A stretch of 64,000 nucleotides of DNA from Actinomadura hallensis (GCF_006716765.1 NZ_VFPO01000001.1:1736001-1800000), one strand, 5' to 3'. Shown: positions 1-7,977, counted from the first letter of the stretch. The notes: generated by a model from the sequence alone, not told the origin. Numbers and translations are program-made.

Positions 1-2050
1 GGTCGGTGTCGACCGTGAGCCCATCGAGCGCCTGCGAGCCGTCCAGGAGCCCTTGGACGAACTCCAGGTGCTCGTCGGTGACGGCGGTGGCGGCGAACGC
101 CTGCGTGTAGGCGAGCTGGAGGTCCGACCCGGGCTCGGCTTCGCGGGCCAGGTCCATGAGGGTGTCGGCCAGCAGCCTCTGGCCCTCCTCGCGCCAGGCG
201 GGGTCCGCGTACTGCTGGAGGGCGAGGCGGGCCTGCCGCAGCAGCGTCTGCGTGACCGAGATGTCGGTGACGCCGCGGACGCCCTTCGCGACGAGCCGGA
301 CGTAGTCGCGCGTGGCCATCTCGGCGTCGCGCGTCATGTCCCAGGCGGCCGACCAGCACAGCGCGCGGGGCAGGCTCTCCCTGATCTCCCCGATGCCGTC
401 GACCAGGGTCCGCTGGGAGTGCTCGTCGAGCCGGATCTTGGCGTAGGTGAGGTCGTCGTCGTTGATCAGCACGAGGTCGGGGCGCTTCTCGCCGACGAGC
501 TGCGGGACCTCCGTCCGGGCGCCGACCACGTCGAGTTCGACCCGCTCCCGGCGGACGATGCCGTCCTCCGTCCGGTCGTAGAGCCCGATCGCGAGGCGGT
601 GCGAACGCAGCGTCGGGTAGTCGGGCTTGGCCTCCTGCAGGACGGCGAACGACGAGAAGTTGCCGTCGGCGTCCAGTTCGAACTCGGGCCGCATCGTGTT
701 GACGCCCGCGGTCTCCAGCCACTCCTTCGACCAGGACGCCAGGTCTTCGCGGCCGGACGTCTCCTCCAGCGCGCCCAGCAGGTCGGTGAGGACGGTGTTG
801 CCCCACGCGTGCCGGTCGAAGTAGCGCCGCACGCCCTCCAGGAAGTTGTCGAGGCCGACATAGGCCACGAGCTGCTTCAGGACGGACGCGCCCTTGGCGT
901 AGGTGATGCCGTCGAAGTTCACCTCGACCGCGCGGATGTCGGGGATGTCGGCGGCGATCGGGTGGGTGGACGGCAGCTGGTCCTGCCGGTACGCCCACGC
1001 CTTCTCCAGGTTCGCGAACGTCGTCCAGGCGCCCTTCCACTTGGTGGCCTCCGCCATGCACAGGACGCTCATGTACGTGGCGAACGACTCGTTCAGCCAC
1101 AGGTCGTCCCACCAGCGCATGGTGACCAGGTCGCCGAACCACATGTGCGCCATCTCGTGGAGGATCGTCTCGGCGCGCCGCTCGTAGGCCGCGTCGGTGA
1201 CCCGCGACCGGAAGACGTAGTCCTCCAGGAAGGTGACGGCGCCCGCGTTCTCCATGGCGCCCGCGTTGAACTCGGGGACGAACAGCTGGTCGTACTTCCC
1301 GAACGGGTACCTGCGGCCGAACACCTTCTCGAAGTAGGCGAACCCGCGGCGGGTCACGTCGATGATCGCGTCGGCGTCGAGGTACTCGGCGAGCGACGCG
1401 CGGCAGTACACGCCGAGCGGGATGACCGAGCCGTCGTCGCGGCGGAACTCGTCCCGGACGACGTGGTAGGGCCCCGCGATGAGCGCGGTGATGTAGGTGG
1501 AGACGCGCGGCGTCGGCGGGAAGCGCCACACGCCCCCGGAGCCCCCGGCGGTCTCGGGGGCCTCGTTGGTGACGACCACCCAGTCCTCGGGGGCCTTCAC
1601 GGTGAACGCGAACGTCGCCTTCAGGTCGGGCTGGTCGAAGCAGGCGTACATGCGGTGCGCGTCGGCCGTCTCGAACTGCGAGTACAGGTACACGCCGCCG
1701 TCGACGGGGTCGACGAAGCGGTGCAGGCCCTCACCGGAACGTGAGTATGCGCAGTCGGCCACGACACGGAGTTCGTTCTCCGCGGCGAGGTCCGGCAGCG
1801 GCAGGCGGCCCTTCTCGGGGTCGTAGGACGCGGGATCCAGGGCCTTGCCGTTGAGCGTCGCCTCCCGCACGACGGCGCCGTGCAGGTCGACGAACGTCGA
1901 CGCGCCGGTCTCCGCGCTGCCGAACCGGATCACGGTGGTGGAACCGAAGGTGTCCTCGCCCGTGGTGAGGTCCAGGTCGACCGCGTATGACTCGACGTTG
2001 AGCAACCGTGCCCGTTCCCGCGCCTCGTCGCGCGTGAGGTTGCCTGCCAC
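1..2050 (-). CDS. pepN: Aminopeptidase N, M1 zinc metallopeptidase (3' end outside window)
   Basis: Removes N-terminal residues from peptides in the cytoplasm. The visible 683 residues contain the M1 exopeptidase motif GAMEN (residues about 264-268) and the zinc motif HEMAH (about 298-302), followed by the NESF segment that carries the third zinc ligand in this family. The start is GTG at 2050 (protein begins MAGNLTRDEARERA), with AGGAG seven bases upstream. M1 enzymes are usually about 850 residues, so the C-terminal helical domain lies beyond base 1. It is transcribed divergently from the oxidoreductase gene at 2223. The pair resembles the Rv2467/Rv2466c neighbourhood of Mycobacterium tuberculosis. 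Confidence 0.96.
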   Translation of the reverse strand, partial: MAGNLTRDEARERARLLNVESYAVDLDLTTGEDTFGSTTVIRFGSAETGASTFVDLHGAVVREATLNGKALDPASYDPEKGRLPLPDLAAENELRVVADCAYSRSGEGLHRFVDPVDGGVYLYSQFETADAHRMYACFDQPDLKATFAFTVKAPEDWVVVTNEAPETAGGSGGVWRFPPTPRVSTYITALIAGPYHVVRDEFRRDDGSVIPLGVYCRASLAEYLDADAIIDVTRRGFAYFEKVFGRRYPFGKYDQLFVPEFNAGAMENAGAVTFLEDYVFRSRVTDAAYERRAETILHEMAHMWFGDLVTMRWWDDLWLNESFATYMSVLCMAEATKWKGAWTTFANLEKAWAYRQDQLPSTHPIAADIPDIRAVEVNFDGITYAKGASVLKQLVAYVGLDNFLEGVRRYFDRHAWGNTVLTDLLGALEETSGREDLASWSKEWLETAGVNTMRPEFELDADGNFSSFAVLQEAKPDYPTLRSHRLAIGLYDRTEDGIVRRERVELDVVGARTEVPQLVGEKRPDLVLINDDDLTYAKIRLDEHSQRTLVDGIGEIRESLPRALCWSAAWDMTRDAEMATRDYVRLVAKGVRGVTDISVTQTLLRQARLALQQYADPAWREEGQRLLADTLMDLAREAEPGSDLQLAYTQAFAATAVTDEHLEFVQGLLDGSQALDGLTVDTD

Positions 2051-2222
2051 ATGAACTCCTTGGTCGGCTTATTCGCTTGATCCCCCATGTCTACCAACCG
2101 GAGGCGCCGGAGTCCGTGCGCCACGGGCGATGCGGCTTTCACGCGCACGGGAATCGGGATGACCGTGCCCCCGTTGTGGCGATAGACATCCCGTTTCTCG
2201 GTTTCCCGAACAAGGAGGCGAC

Positions 2223-2837
2223 GTGGCCGACGACGCTGCGACCCCTGTGGACTTCTGGTTCGACCCCCTGTGCCCGTGGGCGTGGATCACTTCGCGGTGG
2301 ATCCTCGAGGTGGAGAAGCTCCGTCCGATCAAGGTGCGCTGGCACGTGATGAGCCTGTCCGTCCTCAACGAGGACAAGGAGGTGCCGGAGGAGTACCGGC
2401 AGGCGATCGAGGAGGGCTGGGGCCCGGTCCGCGTGTGCGTCGCCGCCGAGCAGAAGTACGGGCCCGAGGTCCTCGGCCGCCTGTACACCGAGATGGGCAC
2501 GCGCCGCCACCACGAGAAGCAGCAGTTCGGCCGTCCCTTCTACGAGGCCGCGCTGACCGCGGCGGGGCTCGACCCGGAACTCGCGGACGCCGCCGAGTCC
2601 ACCGTGTACGACGAGGCCGTGCGCGCCTCCCACAAGGACGGCATCGACCGCGTGGGCCAGGAGGTCGGCACCCCGGTCATCGCGGTGGAGGGCAACGCGT
2701 TCTTCGGCCCCGTGGTGTCGCCGGTCCCGCGCGGCGAGGCCGCGGTCAAGCTGTGGGACGGCGTCCTGGCGGTGGCCGGCACCGACGGCTTCTTCGAGCT
2801 GAAGCGCAGCCGCACCCGTGACCCGATCTTCGACTGA
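2223..2837 (+). CDS. DsbA-fold oxidoreductase, Rv2466c (mycothiol-dependent nitroreductase) family
   Basis: A 204-residue cytoplasmic thioredoxin-fold protein. It matches the M. tuberculosis Rv2466c family closely: DFWFDPLCPW at residues 10-19, ITSRWILEV, HVMSL, the GTP segment before the last strand, and an FFELKR C-terminus. Rv2466c has a CPWC active site and reduces substrates using mycothiol. Here the motif reads CPWA (Cys17, Ala20), so the second cysteine is missing and only a monothiol mechanism is possible, as is usual when mycothiol resolves the disulfide. The start is GTG with AGGAGG at 2213-2218. It is divergent from pepN. Confidence 0.9.
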   Translation: MADDAATPVDFWFDPLCPWAWITSRWILEVEKLRPIKVRWHVMSLSVLNEDKEVPEEYRQAIEEGWGPVRVCVAAEQKYGPEVLGRLYTEMGTRRHHEKQQFGRPFYEAALTAAGLDPELADAAESTVYDEAVRASHKDGIDRVGQEVGTPVIAVEGNAFFGPVVSPVPRGEAAVKLWDGVLAVAGTDGFFELKRSRTRDPIFD

Positions 2838-2881
2838 CGCCGCACGGCACCGTGTCCGCAGGAGTTACATAACTCTTGCTA

Positions 2882-2898
2882 TTGCAAGAGACTTGCAA
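2882..2898. promoter_or_regulatory. Nur-type nickel-responsive operator
   Basis: The sequence reads TTGCAA-GAGAC-TTGCAA. It matches the Nur box defined in Streptomyces coelicolor (tTGCaa-N5-ttGCAA), bound by the nickel-dependent Fur-family regulator Nur. It lies 118 bp upstream of nikM inside a larger palindrome, GCTATTGCAAG-AGA-CTTGCAATAGC (2878-2902). A second overlapping inverted repeat, CTCTTGC/GCAAGAG, spans 2873-2890. Repression of the transporter by nickel is inferred from the match and position. Confidence 0.8.
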
Positions 2899-2914
2899 TA
2901 GCGGACTTCGCGCC

Positions 2915-2974
2915 GCAGACTGACGATGTCGGTACGGACCGGCGGGCGCGCCGGTCCGTACCGACGAGGTCTGC
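2915..2974 (+). promoter_or_regulatory. Long hairpin in the nik operon leader
   Basis: A perfect 17-bp inverted repeat (left arm 2928-2944, right arm 2949-2965) closes on a four-base GGCG loop. An outer 6-bp stem, GCAGAC (2915-2920) with GTCTGC (2969-2974), is separated from it by an asymmetric 7/3-base internal loop. It lies between the Nur box and the nikM start. No T-run follows, so it is not a standard terminator. It could be a structured RNA leader or a second operator. Confidence 0.6.
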
Positions 2975-3015
2975 AGGAGAGGGTCGGCAGAACTGCTGAG
3001 GGCGGTGAGCACCCG

Positions 3016-3711
3016 GTGCACGTACCTGATGGCTTCATCGACGCGCCCGTGTCGGTCGCGGCGGGGGCGGTGGCAGTGGCGGGAGTCGCGGTCGCACTGC
3101 GCGGGGCGCGGCGCGAGCTGGACGACCGCACGGCGCCTCTCGCCGGGCTGACGGCCGCGTTCGTCTTCGCCGCGCAGATGCTCAACTTCCCCGTCGCGGG
3201 CGGGACGAGCGGCCACCTGCTCGGCGGGGCGCTCGCGGCGATCCTCGTGGGGCCCTACGCGGGAGTGCTGGCGGTCTCGGTCGTCCTGCTGTTGCAGGCG
3301 CTCCTGTTCGCCGACGGCGGCCTAAGCGCGCTGGGCGTCAACGTCATCCTCATGGCGCTCGTCACGGTGTTCGTGGGTTACGGCACATTCCGGCTGATGC
3401 TGCGGGTGCTGCCCAAGACCAGGGCGATGGTGTCCGGTGCGGCGTTCGCGGCGGCCCTGGTGTCGGTGCCCGCGTCCGCGCTCGCCTTCGTCGTGCTCTA
3501 CGCGCTCGGCGGGACCGCGGACGTGTCGCTCGGCACGGTCGCCGCGGCGATGGTCGGCGTCCACGTGCTGATCGGCATCGGCGAGGCGCTGATCACCGCG
3601 GTCACCGTGTCGAGCGTGCTCGCCGTCCGCCCCGACCTCGTGTACGGGGCCCGCGACCTGATGAAACGGCCCGAGCTGCGCACGGCCGCTCCCAGCGCGT
3701 CCCAGGCCTGA
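3016..3711 (+). CDS. nikM: Nickel/cobalt ECF transporter substrate-binding membrane subunit (CbiM/NikM family)
   Basis: Substrate-specific integral membrane subunit of an energy-coupling-factor metal importer. The start is GTG at 3016, giving a mature-like N-terminus VHVPDGFID. In CbiM/NikM the histidine at position 2 helps coordinate the metal, which strongly favours this start over upstream in-frame codons. The 231-residue protein has about six or seven hydrophobic helices and the family's internal QMLNFPVAGGTSGHLLGG segment. It is followed 11 bp later by nikN, then nikQ and nikO. Nickel rather than cobalt is inferred from the upstream Nur box; there is no cobalamin gene or B12 riboswitch nearby. 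Confidence 0.92.
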   Translation: MHVPDGFIDAPVSVAAGAVAVAGVAVALRGARRELDDRTAPLAGLTAAFVFAAQMLNFPVAGGTSGHLLGGALAAILVGPYAGVLAVSVVLLLQALLFADGGLSALGVNVILMALVTVFVGYGTFRLMLRVLPKTRAMVSGAAFAAALVSVPASALAFVVLYALGGTADVSLGTVAAAMVGVHVLIGIGEALITAVTVSSVLAVRPDLVYGARDLMKRPELRTAAPSASQA

Positions 3712-3722
3712 GGAGGAGAGGG

Positions 3723-4064
3723 ATGGACACGAAGCGGTTCTTCGCCGGATTCCTGCTGGTCTCCCTCATCCTCGCGGGAGTCGTCAGCCACTTCGCGAGC
3801 GGCGACCCGGACGGGCTGGAGAAGGTCGCCGAGCAGGAGGGCATCAGCGCCCAGGAGAAGGAGCACGCGCTCGGAGACTCCCCGCTCGGCGACTACGGGG
3901 TCAAGGGCGTCGACAACGAGTGGGCCTCGGTGGGGCTGTCCGGCGTCATCGGAGTGGGCGCCGTCCTCCTGGTGGGCGGCGGCCTGTTCTGGGCCGTGCG
4001 GCGGCGCGGCTCCGCCGGGCGGCCCGAGGAGAAGGCTCCGGCGCGAGCGTCCGGGCCGGAGTGA
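3723..4064 (+). CDS. nikN: PDGLE-domain membrane subunit of the ECF metal transporter (CbiN/NikN-like)
   Basis: A 113-residue protein with an N-terminal hydrophobic helix (about residues 6-24), the diagnostic PDGLE motif at about 29-33, a hydrophilic loop, and a second helix (about 68-92) ending in a basic, proline/alanine-rich tail. This two-helix layout is that of the small auxiliary subunit that works with CbiM/NikM. The start is ATG, with GGAGGAGAGGG just upstream. Its stop codon overlaps a GTG (GTGA, 4061-4064) that opens a short relay ORF leading to nikQ. Confidence 0.88.
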   Translation: MDTKRFFAGFLLVSLILAGVVSHFASGDPDGLEKVAEQEGISAQEKEHALGDSPLGDYGVKGVDNEWASVGLSGVIGVGAVLLVGGGLFWAVRRRGSAGRPEEKAPARASGPE

Positions 4065-4160
4065 CGGGGCCGAGTGACGTGCACGAGCGACGGGCCCGAG
4101 GCACGGGACGGAGTGACGGGACCCGAGTGACGGAAACCGAGTGATGGAGACCGGGTAGTG
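4061..4160 (+). other. Relay of overlapping mini-ORFs joining nikN to nikQ
   Basis: The nikN stop overlaps a GTG start (GTGA at 4061). This opens a 27-codon ORF (4061-4144) rich in imperfect repeats of a GAGTGACGG-like unit. Its TGA overlaps an ATG (TGATG at 4142-4146) that opens a four-codon ORF ending in TAG at 4156-4158. That TAG overlaps the GTG start of nikQ (TAGTG, 4156-4160). Every base between the two genes is therefore inside a potential coupled reading frame. Expression of these peptides is not shown. Confidence 0.55.
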
Positions 4161-4922
4161 GGCGCCGGCCACGCGCACCGGCTGTACCTGCCGGGCGCGT
4201 CCCCGGTGCACCGGCTGCCGCCGCACCCCAAGATCGTCGCGGTGCTGGCGTTCGTGCTGCTGGTCGTCGCCACGCCCCGGGAGCGGATGTGGGCGTTCGG
4301 CGGCTACGCGCTGCTGCTCGCGGCCGTGGCGCTGGTCGCGAAAGTGCCGTTCCCGACGGTGGCGCGGCGCACCGTGATCGAGGTGCCGTTCGTGGCGTTC
4401 GCGTTCCTCATCCCGTTCGTCGCCGAGGGTGAGAAGATCACCGTGCTGGGGCTGCAGGTGAGCGAGAGCGGGCTGTGGGACGCCTGGAACATCCTCGCCA
4501 AGGGCACCCTCGGCGTGGTCGCGTCCATCCTGCTCGCCGCGACCACCGAGCCGCGGATGCTGCTGCTCGGCGTCGAGCGCCTGCGGATGCCGCCGCTCAT
4601 CACCCAGATCGCCGCGTTCATGCTCCGCTACGCCGACGTCGTCCTGGACGAGCTGGGGCGGATGCGGGTGGCGCGGGCGTCCCGGGGCTTCGAGGCCCGC
4701 GACGTCCGCGCCACGCGCGTGCTCGCCCGGTCGGTCGGCGCGCTGTTCCTGCGCTCCTACGAGCGGGGCGAGCGCGTCCACCTGGCGATGGTGAGCCGGG
4801 GCTACGACGGCCGCATGCCAGTCACGCACGAGGTCGGCGCGACCGCCGTGCAGTGGACGGCGGCCGCCCTGCTGCCCGCCGCCGCGGCGCTCGTCGCCCT
4901 CGCCGCCTGGATCGCGCCATGA
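4158..4922 (+). CDS. nikQ: ECF transporter transmembrane coupling subunit (CbiQ/EcfT family)
   Basis: A 254-residue membrane protein with about five helices. It carries the EcfT coupling motifs: ARASRGFEAR near residue 175 and VSRGYDGRM near residue 214, both of the A-R-G type that dock onto the ATPase. The GTG start overlaps the stop of a preceding mini-ORF, and the stop overlaps the nikO start (ATGA at 4919). It couples ATP hydrolysis by NikO to metal passage through NikM. Confidence 0.9.
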   Translation: MGAGHAHRLYLPGASPVHRLPPHPKIVAVLAFVLLVVATPRERMWAFGGYALLLAAVALVAKVPFPTVARRTVIEVPFVAFAFLIPFVAEGEKITVLGLQVSESGLWDAWNILAKGTLGVVASILLAATTEPRMLLLGVERLRMPPLITQIAAFMLRYADVVLDELGRMRVARASRGFEARDVRATRVLARSVGALFLRSYERGERVHLAMVSRGYDGRMPVTHEVGATAVQWTAAALLPAAAALVALAAWIAP

Positions 4923-5698
4923 CCGGCCCGGACCGCGGCGCGCCGCCGGCCCCGTCGCTCGAGGTGAAGGGCCTCGCCTACGCCTACCCCGACGGCACGC
5001 AGGCCCTCTACGGCGTCGACCTCACGGTGGCGCGCGGGGAGCGGGTCGCCCTGCTCGGGCCGAACGGCGCCGGGAAGACCACCCTCGTCCTGCACCTGAA
5101 CGGCATCCTGCACGGCGGGCTGGGCGAGGTCAGGGTCGGCGGCCTCGCGGTGGACCCGGGCGACCGGAAGTCGCTGCGGGAGATCCGCCGCCGCGTCGGC
5201 ATCGTCTTCCAGGACCCCGACGACCAGCTGTTCATGCCGACCGTCCGGGAGGACGTCGCGTTCGGGCCCGCCAACCTCGGGCTGCGCGGCGCCGAGCTGG
5301 ACCGGCGGGTGCGCGACGCCCTGTCGCGCGTCGGCATGCTGGACGCGGCGGACCGGCCGCCGCAGCACCTCAGCTTCGGCCAGCGCCGCCGCGTCGCGGT
5401 CGCGACCGTCCTGGCCATGGAGCCGGAGATCCTCGTGCTGGACGAGCCGTCCTCCAACCTGGACCCGGCGAGCCGCCGCGAGCTGGCGGAGATCCTGCTG
5501 AGCCTGGACGTGACCGTCCTGATGGTCACCCACGACCTCCCGTACGCGGCCGAGCTGTGCCCGCGCTCGGTCATCCTCTCCGGCGGCGTCGTCGCGGCGG
5601 ACCGGCCGACCCGCGACCTGCTCATGGACGCCGAGCTCCTCGCCGCGCACCGCCTGGAGCTGCCGTTCGGGTTCGACCCGTCCGCCGCCGTCCGCTGA
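4919..5698 (+). CDS. nikO: ECF transporter ATP-binding subunit (CbiO family)
   Basis: A 259-residue ABC ATPase with Walker A GPNGAGKTT, the Q-loop segment VFQDPDDQLFMPTV (the DPDDQ form typical of CbiO), signature LSFGQRRR and Walker B ILVLDEPSSNLD. Its start overlaps the nikQ stop by ATGA. It powers nickel uptake with NikM, NikN and NikQ. It ends the operon, about 30 bp before a weak terminator-like hairpin. No second ATPase gene is present, so the motor is probably a homodimer. Confidence 0.92.
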   Translation: MTGPDRGAPPAPSLEVKGLAYAYPDGTQALYGVDLTVARGERVALLGPNGAGKTTLVLHLNGILHGGLGEVRVGGLAVDPGDRKSLREIRRRVGIVFQDPDDQLFMPTVREDVAFGPANLGLRGAELDRRVRDALSRVGMLDAADRPPQHLSFGQRRRVAVATVLAMEPEILVLDEPSSNLDPASRRELAEILLSLDVTVLMVTHDLPYAAELCPRSVILSGGVVAADRPTRDLLMDAELLAAHRLELPFGFDPSAAVR

Positions 5699-5704
5699 CG
5701 GCGC

Positions 5705-5745
5705 GCCGGGAAGCCCGTGCCGGGAAGCCCGTGCCGGGCCTTTCC
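5705..5745 (+). terminator. Possible terminator and 14-bp tandem duplication after nikO
   Basis: The unit GCCGGGAAGCCCGT occurs twice in tandem (5705-5718 and 5719-5732). The end of the second copy forms a short hairpin, GCCCG-TGC-CGGGC (5727-5739), followed by CTTT. The stem is short and the T-run minimal, so termination is only a possibility. Confidence 0.35.
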
Positions 5746-5808
5746 GGCGTTCTCCGGCCGTTCCGCTTGCCTCGCCCCTTCCCCTCCGCCAGACTCGACG
5801 AACGACAT

Positions 5809-5823
5809 TGGTAACGGTTTTCA
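5809..5823 (+). promoter_or_regulatory. Zur-like operator upstream of the CooC-like ATPase gene
   Basis: TGGTAACGGTTTTCA resembles the actinobacterial Zur box (consensus close to TGAAAATCATTTTCA; a TGAAAACGGTTTTCA-type form is also compatible). The right half is intact and the left half has two mismatches. It ends 19 bp before the start codon, where a repressor would block the promoter or ribosome site. Confidence 0.45.
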
Positions 5824-5842
5824 TATCCGAAAAGAGGCTAAT

Positions 5843-6790
5843 GTGAAGGTTGCGTTCGTCGGCAAGGGCGGGAGCGGCAAGACCACCCTGTCGTCGCTGT
5901 TCGTCCGGCACCTCGCCGGGCGCGGGCTGCCGGTGGTCGCCGTCGACGCCGACATCAACCAGCACCTCGGCGTCGCCCTCGGCCTCGACGAGGGCCGCGC
6001 CGCCAAGATCCCCGCGCTGGGCGACCGGCTCCACGAGATCAAGGAGCACCTGCGGGGCGACAACCCCCGCATCCCCTCGGCGGACGCCATGGTCAAGACC
6101 ACCCCGCCCGGGCGGGGCTCACGGCTGCTGCGGTTCCGCGGCGACGACCCGGTCCACGAGGCCGGGCAGGAGGTCGGCGGCGTCACGCTGCTCGCCACCG
6201 GGCAGTTCACCGACGACGACCTCGGCGTGGCCTGCTACCACTCCAAGACCGGCGCGGTCGAGCTCTATCTCAACCACCTCGTGGACGGGCCCGGAGAATA
6301 CGTCGTCGTCGACATGACCGCCGGGGCCGACACCTTCGCGTCCGGCCTGTTCACGCGGTTTGACCTGATGTTCCTGGTCGCCGAGCCGACCCGCAAGGGC
6401 GTCGCCGTCTACCGGCAGTACACCGAATACGCGCGCGACTACGACGTCGCCATCCGGGTCGTCGGCAACAAGGTGCAGACCGACGACGACGTGGCCTTCC
6501 TGCGCGCGCACGTCGGCGACGACCTGCTCGCCTGGCTCGGCCAGTCCGCCGCGGTGCGGGCGCTGGAGCAGGGCCGCGACGGCGTCGAGCTGGAGGAGAA
6601 CAACGTCGTCGCGCTCGACCGGATGCGCGCGGAGGTCGACGCCCGCGTCAAGGACTGGGACAAATACCAGCGGCAGGCGGTCGAATTCCACGTCAGAAAC
6701 GCGCGGCGATGGGCGAACGCCGCCACGGGACGGGACCTGGAGGAGCAGATCGACCCCGAATTCCGCTTTCCTGCCGTCTATTCCGGGTAG
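5843..6790 (+). CDS. CooC/MinD-like P-loop ATPase
   Basis: A 315-residue cytoplasmic protein beginning MKVAFVGKGGSGKTT, a deviant Walker A (KGGxGKT) of the MinD/CooC class, followed by VVAVDADINQHL and the DMTAGAD segment in the Walker B region. CooC proteins assist nickel insertion into carbon monoxide dehydrogenase, but no CODH gene is visible and the family is broader than that. The start is GTG at 5843, because the ATG two bases earlier runs directly into TGA; AAAGAGG lies upstream. It follows the nickel importer, and a Zur-like site precedes it. A metal-related role is therefore plausible but unproven. Confidence 0.7.
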   Translation: MKVAFVGKGGSGKTTLSSLFVRHLAGRGLPVVAVDADINQHLGVALGLDEGRAAKIPALGDRLHEIKEHLRGDNPRIPSADAMVKTTPPGRGSRLLRFRGDDPVHEAGQEVGGVTLLATGQFTDDDLGVACYHSKTGAVELYLNHLVDGPGEYVVVDMTAGADTFASGLFTRFDLMFLVAEPTRKGVAVYRQYTEYARDYDVAIRVVGNKVQTDDDVAFLRAHVGDDLLAWLGQSAAVRALEQGRDGVELEENNVVALDRMRAEVDARVKDWDKYQRQAVEFHVRNARRWANAATGRDLEEQIDPEFRFPAVYSG

Positions 6791-6836
6791 TCCGGGACCT
6801 ACCAACGGGAACGGATCCCCACTAATCTTGCGCGCC

Positions 6837-7892
6837 ATGACGACGCGGCGGATGGTGATCATGGCGGGCGGCGCGGTCGCGCCCATCGCCCTTATCTCAT
6901 TGCTGTTCAACAACCAATGGGTGGTCGAAGCCATCCAGCGGTACGATTTCGATTACTCCGACGGTCCCGGTGCCCTGCTGGGGACGTTTCATTTCACCTC
7001 CTGGCGGCTGACACCGCTGGGGGGCAACTGGCGCATCGTGCTCGCTCAGGACATCAGCCTCCTGGTGTTCCTCGGCCTGCTGGCGGCGCTGGTGTTCGTC
7101 GCCGCCCAGGCGATCGAGCCGCGCCAGGCCGTCATCGGCGCGGTCGTCACCGGCTGGTGGGCCGCCGTCGTCGCCGGCGGGGTGACCGGCGTACTCCGCG
7201 GCATTCTGATCGTCTGGGCGATCAAGGTCCCCGGGGTGGAGACGAGCCGCGCCCTGTGGACCTCGAATTACGGCGGCGCGACCTACGGCTTCCTGTTCGG
7301 CTGGATCGCGGGCCTCGGCGTTCTGGTCGCGTTCATGCTCACGCGGCAGCGCGAGGCCGTTCAGCAGCCCTACGGCGCCCAGCAGCAGTACGGGCAGCAG
7401 CAGTACGGGCAGCCGTACGGAGGGCAGCAGCCCTACGGAACGCCGCAGGGCGTGCAGGCGCCCCAGCAGGGAGTTCCTCAGCGGGGCGTGCAGCAGCCGC
7501 ACCCGTCCGCCGTCCCGTACGTCCCGCCACAGGGCGGGCCCCAGCAGCAGGGCGGGCCGCAGCAGCAGCCCCAGTGGGGCGTCCCGCAGCAGCCGGGGGC
7601 TCCCCAGCAGCCTGGGGCGCCGCAGCAGTTCGGTGCCGCGTCGGCCCAGCAGCCCCCCGCCCAACCCGCCGCGCAGGCCCAGCCTCCGCAGCAGGCGCAG
7701 CCCCCGCAGGAGGAGGCGAAGCCTTCCGAGCCCGAGCGGGAAGCCGCCGGGGACGCGGCCGCTCCGGAGGAGGGCGCCGGGAACGAGGCCGCCGAGGGCA
7801 AGGAGCCGGACGCGTCCGAGAGCGCGCAGGAGGACGACGACCTGAACCTCGCCGACCGGACGGTCGTCGACCGCGAGCGCGACGACGACTGA
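6837..7892 (+). CDS. Membrane protein with Q/P-rich cytoplasmic tail, unknown function
   Basis: A 351-residue protein. The first 170 residues contain about four hydrophobic helices (near residues 7-24, 65-90, 97-125 and 145-168). The rest is a low-complexity tail: QQPYG/QQYGQ repeats, then long glutamine-proline runs, then an acidic end (EEGAGNEAAEGKEPDASE...). No enzymatic motif is visible. A TAATCT hexamer lies ten bases before the ATG, consistent with a very short or absent leader. It sits between the ATPase gene and rpiB in the same orientation. Confidence 0.75.
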   Translation: MTTRRMVIMAGGAVAPIALISLLFNNQWVVEAIQRYDFDYSDGPGALLGTFHFTSWRLTPLGGNWRIVLAQDISLLVFLGLLAALVFVAAQAIEPRQAVIGAVVTGWWAAVVAGGVTGVLRGILIVWAIKVPGVETSRALWTSNYGGATYGFLFGWIAGLGVLVAFMLTRQREAVQQPYGAQQQYGQQQYGQPYGGQQPYGTPQGVQAPQQGVPQRGVQQPHPSAVPYVPPQGGPQQQGGPQQQPQWGVPQQPGAPQQPGAPQQFGAASAQQPPAQPAAQAQPPQQAQPPQEEAKPSEPEREAAGDAAAPEEGAGNEAAEGKEPDASESAQEDDDLNLADRTVVDRERDDD

Positions 7893-7977
7893 GCCTGTGA
7901 CCTGCGGCTCGTGCCGCGAGGGTCCTCCCGGCGACCCCCGCGCGCACCGCCCGCGGGGGCCTGCGAGAATCGGGCGC

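Noticed and set aside
53..1744. 563-codon open frame on the + strand opposite pepN
   Set aside because: Protein is low complexity (G, R, V, D, E rich) and lies antisense to a gene with intact M1 motifs; typical of GC-rich shadow frames.
2926..3015. 30-codon upstream extension of nikM
   Set aside because: It would read through the leader hairpin and hide the metal-binding N-terminus; the GTG at 3016 gives the conserved HVPDG start.
3000..3015. Cobalamin riboswitch before the transporter
   Set aside because: No B12-box-like sequence was found; the regulatory signal is a Nur-type box.
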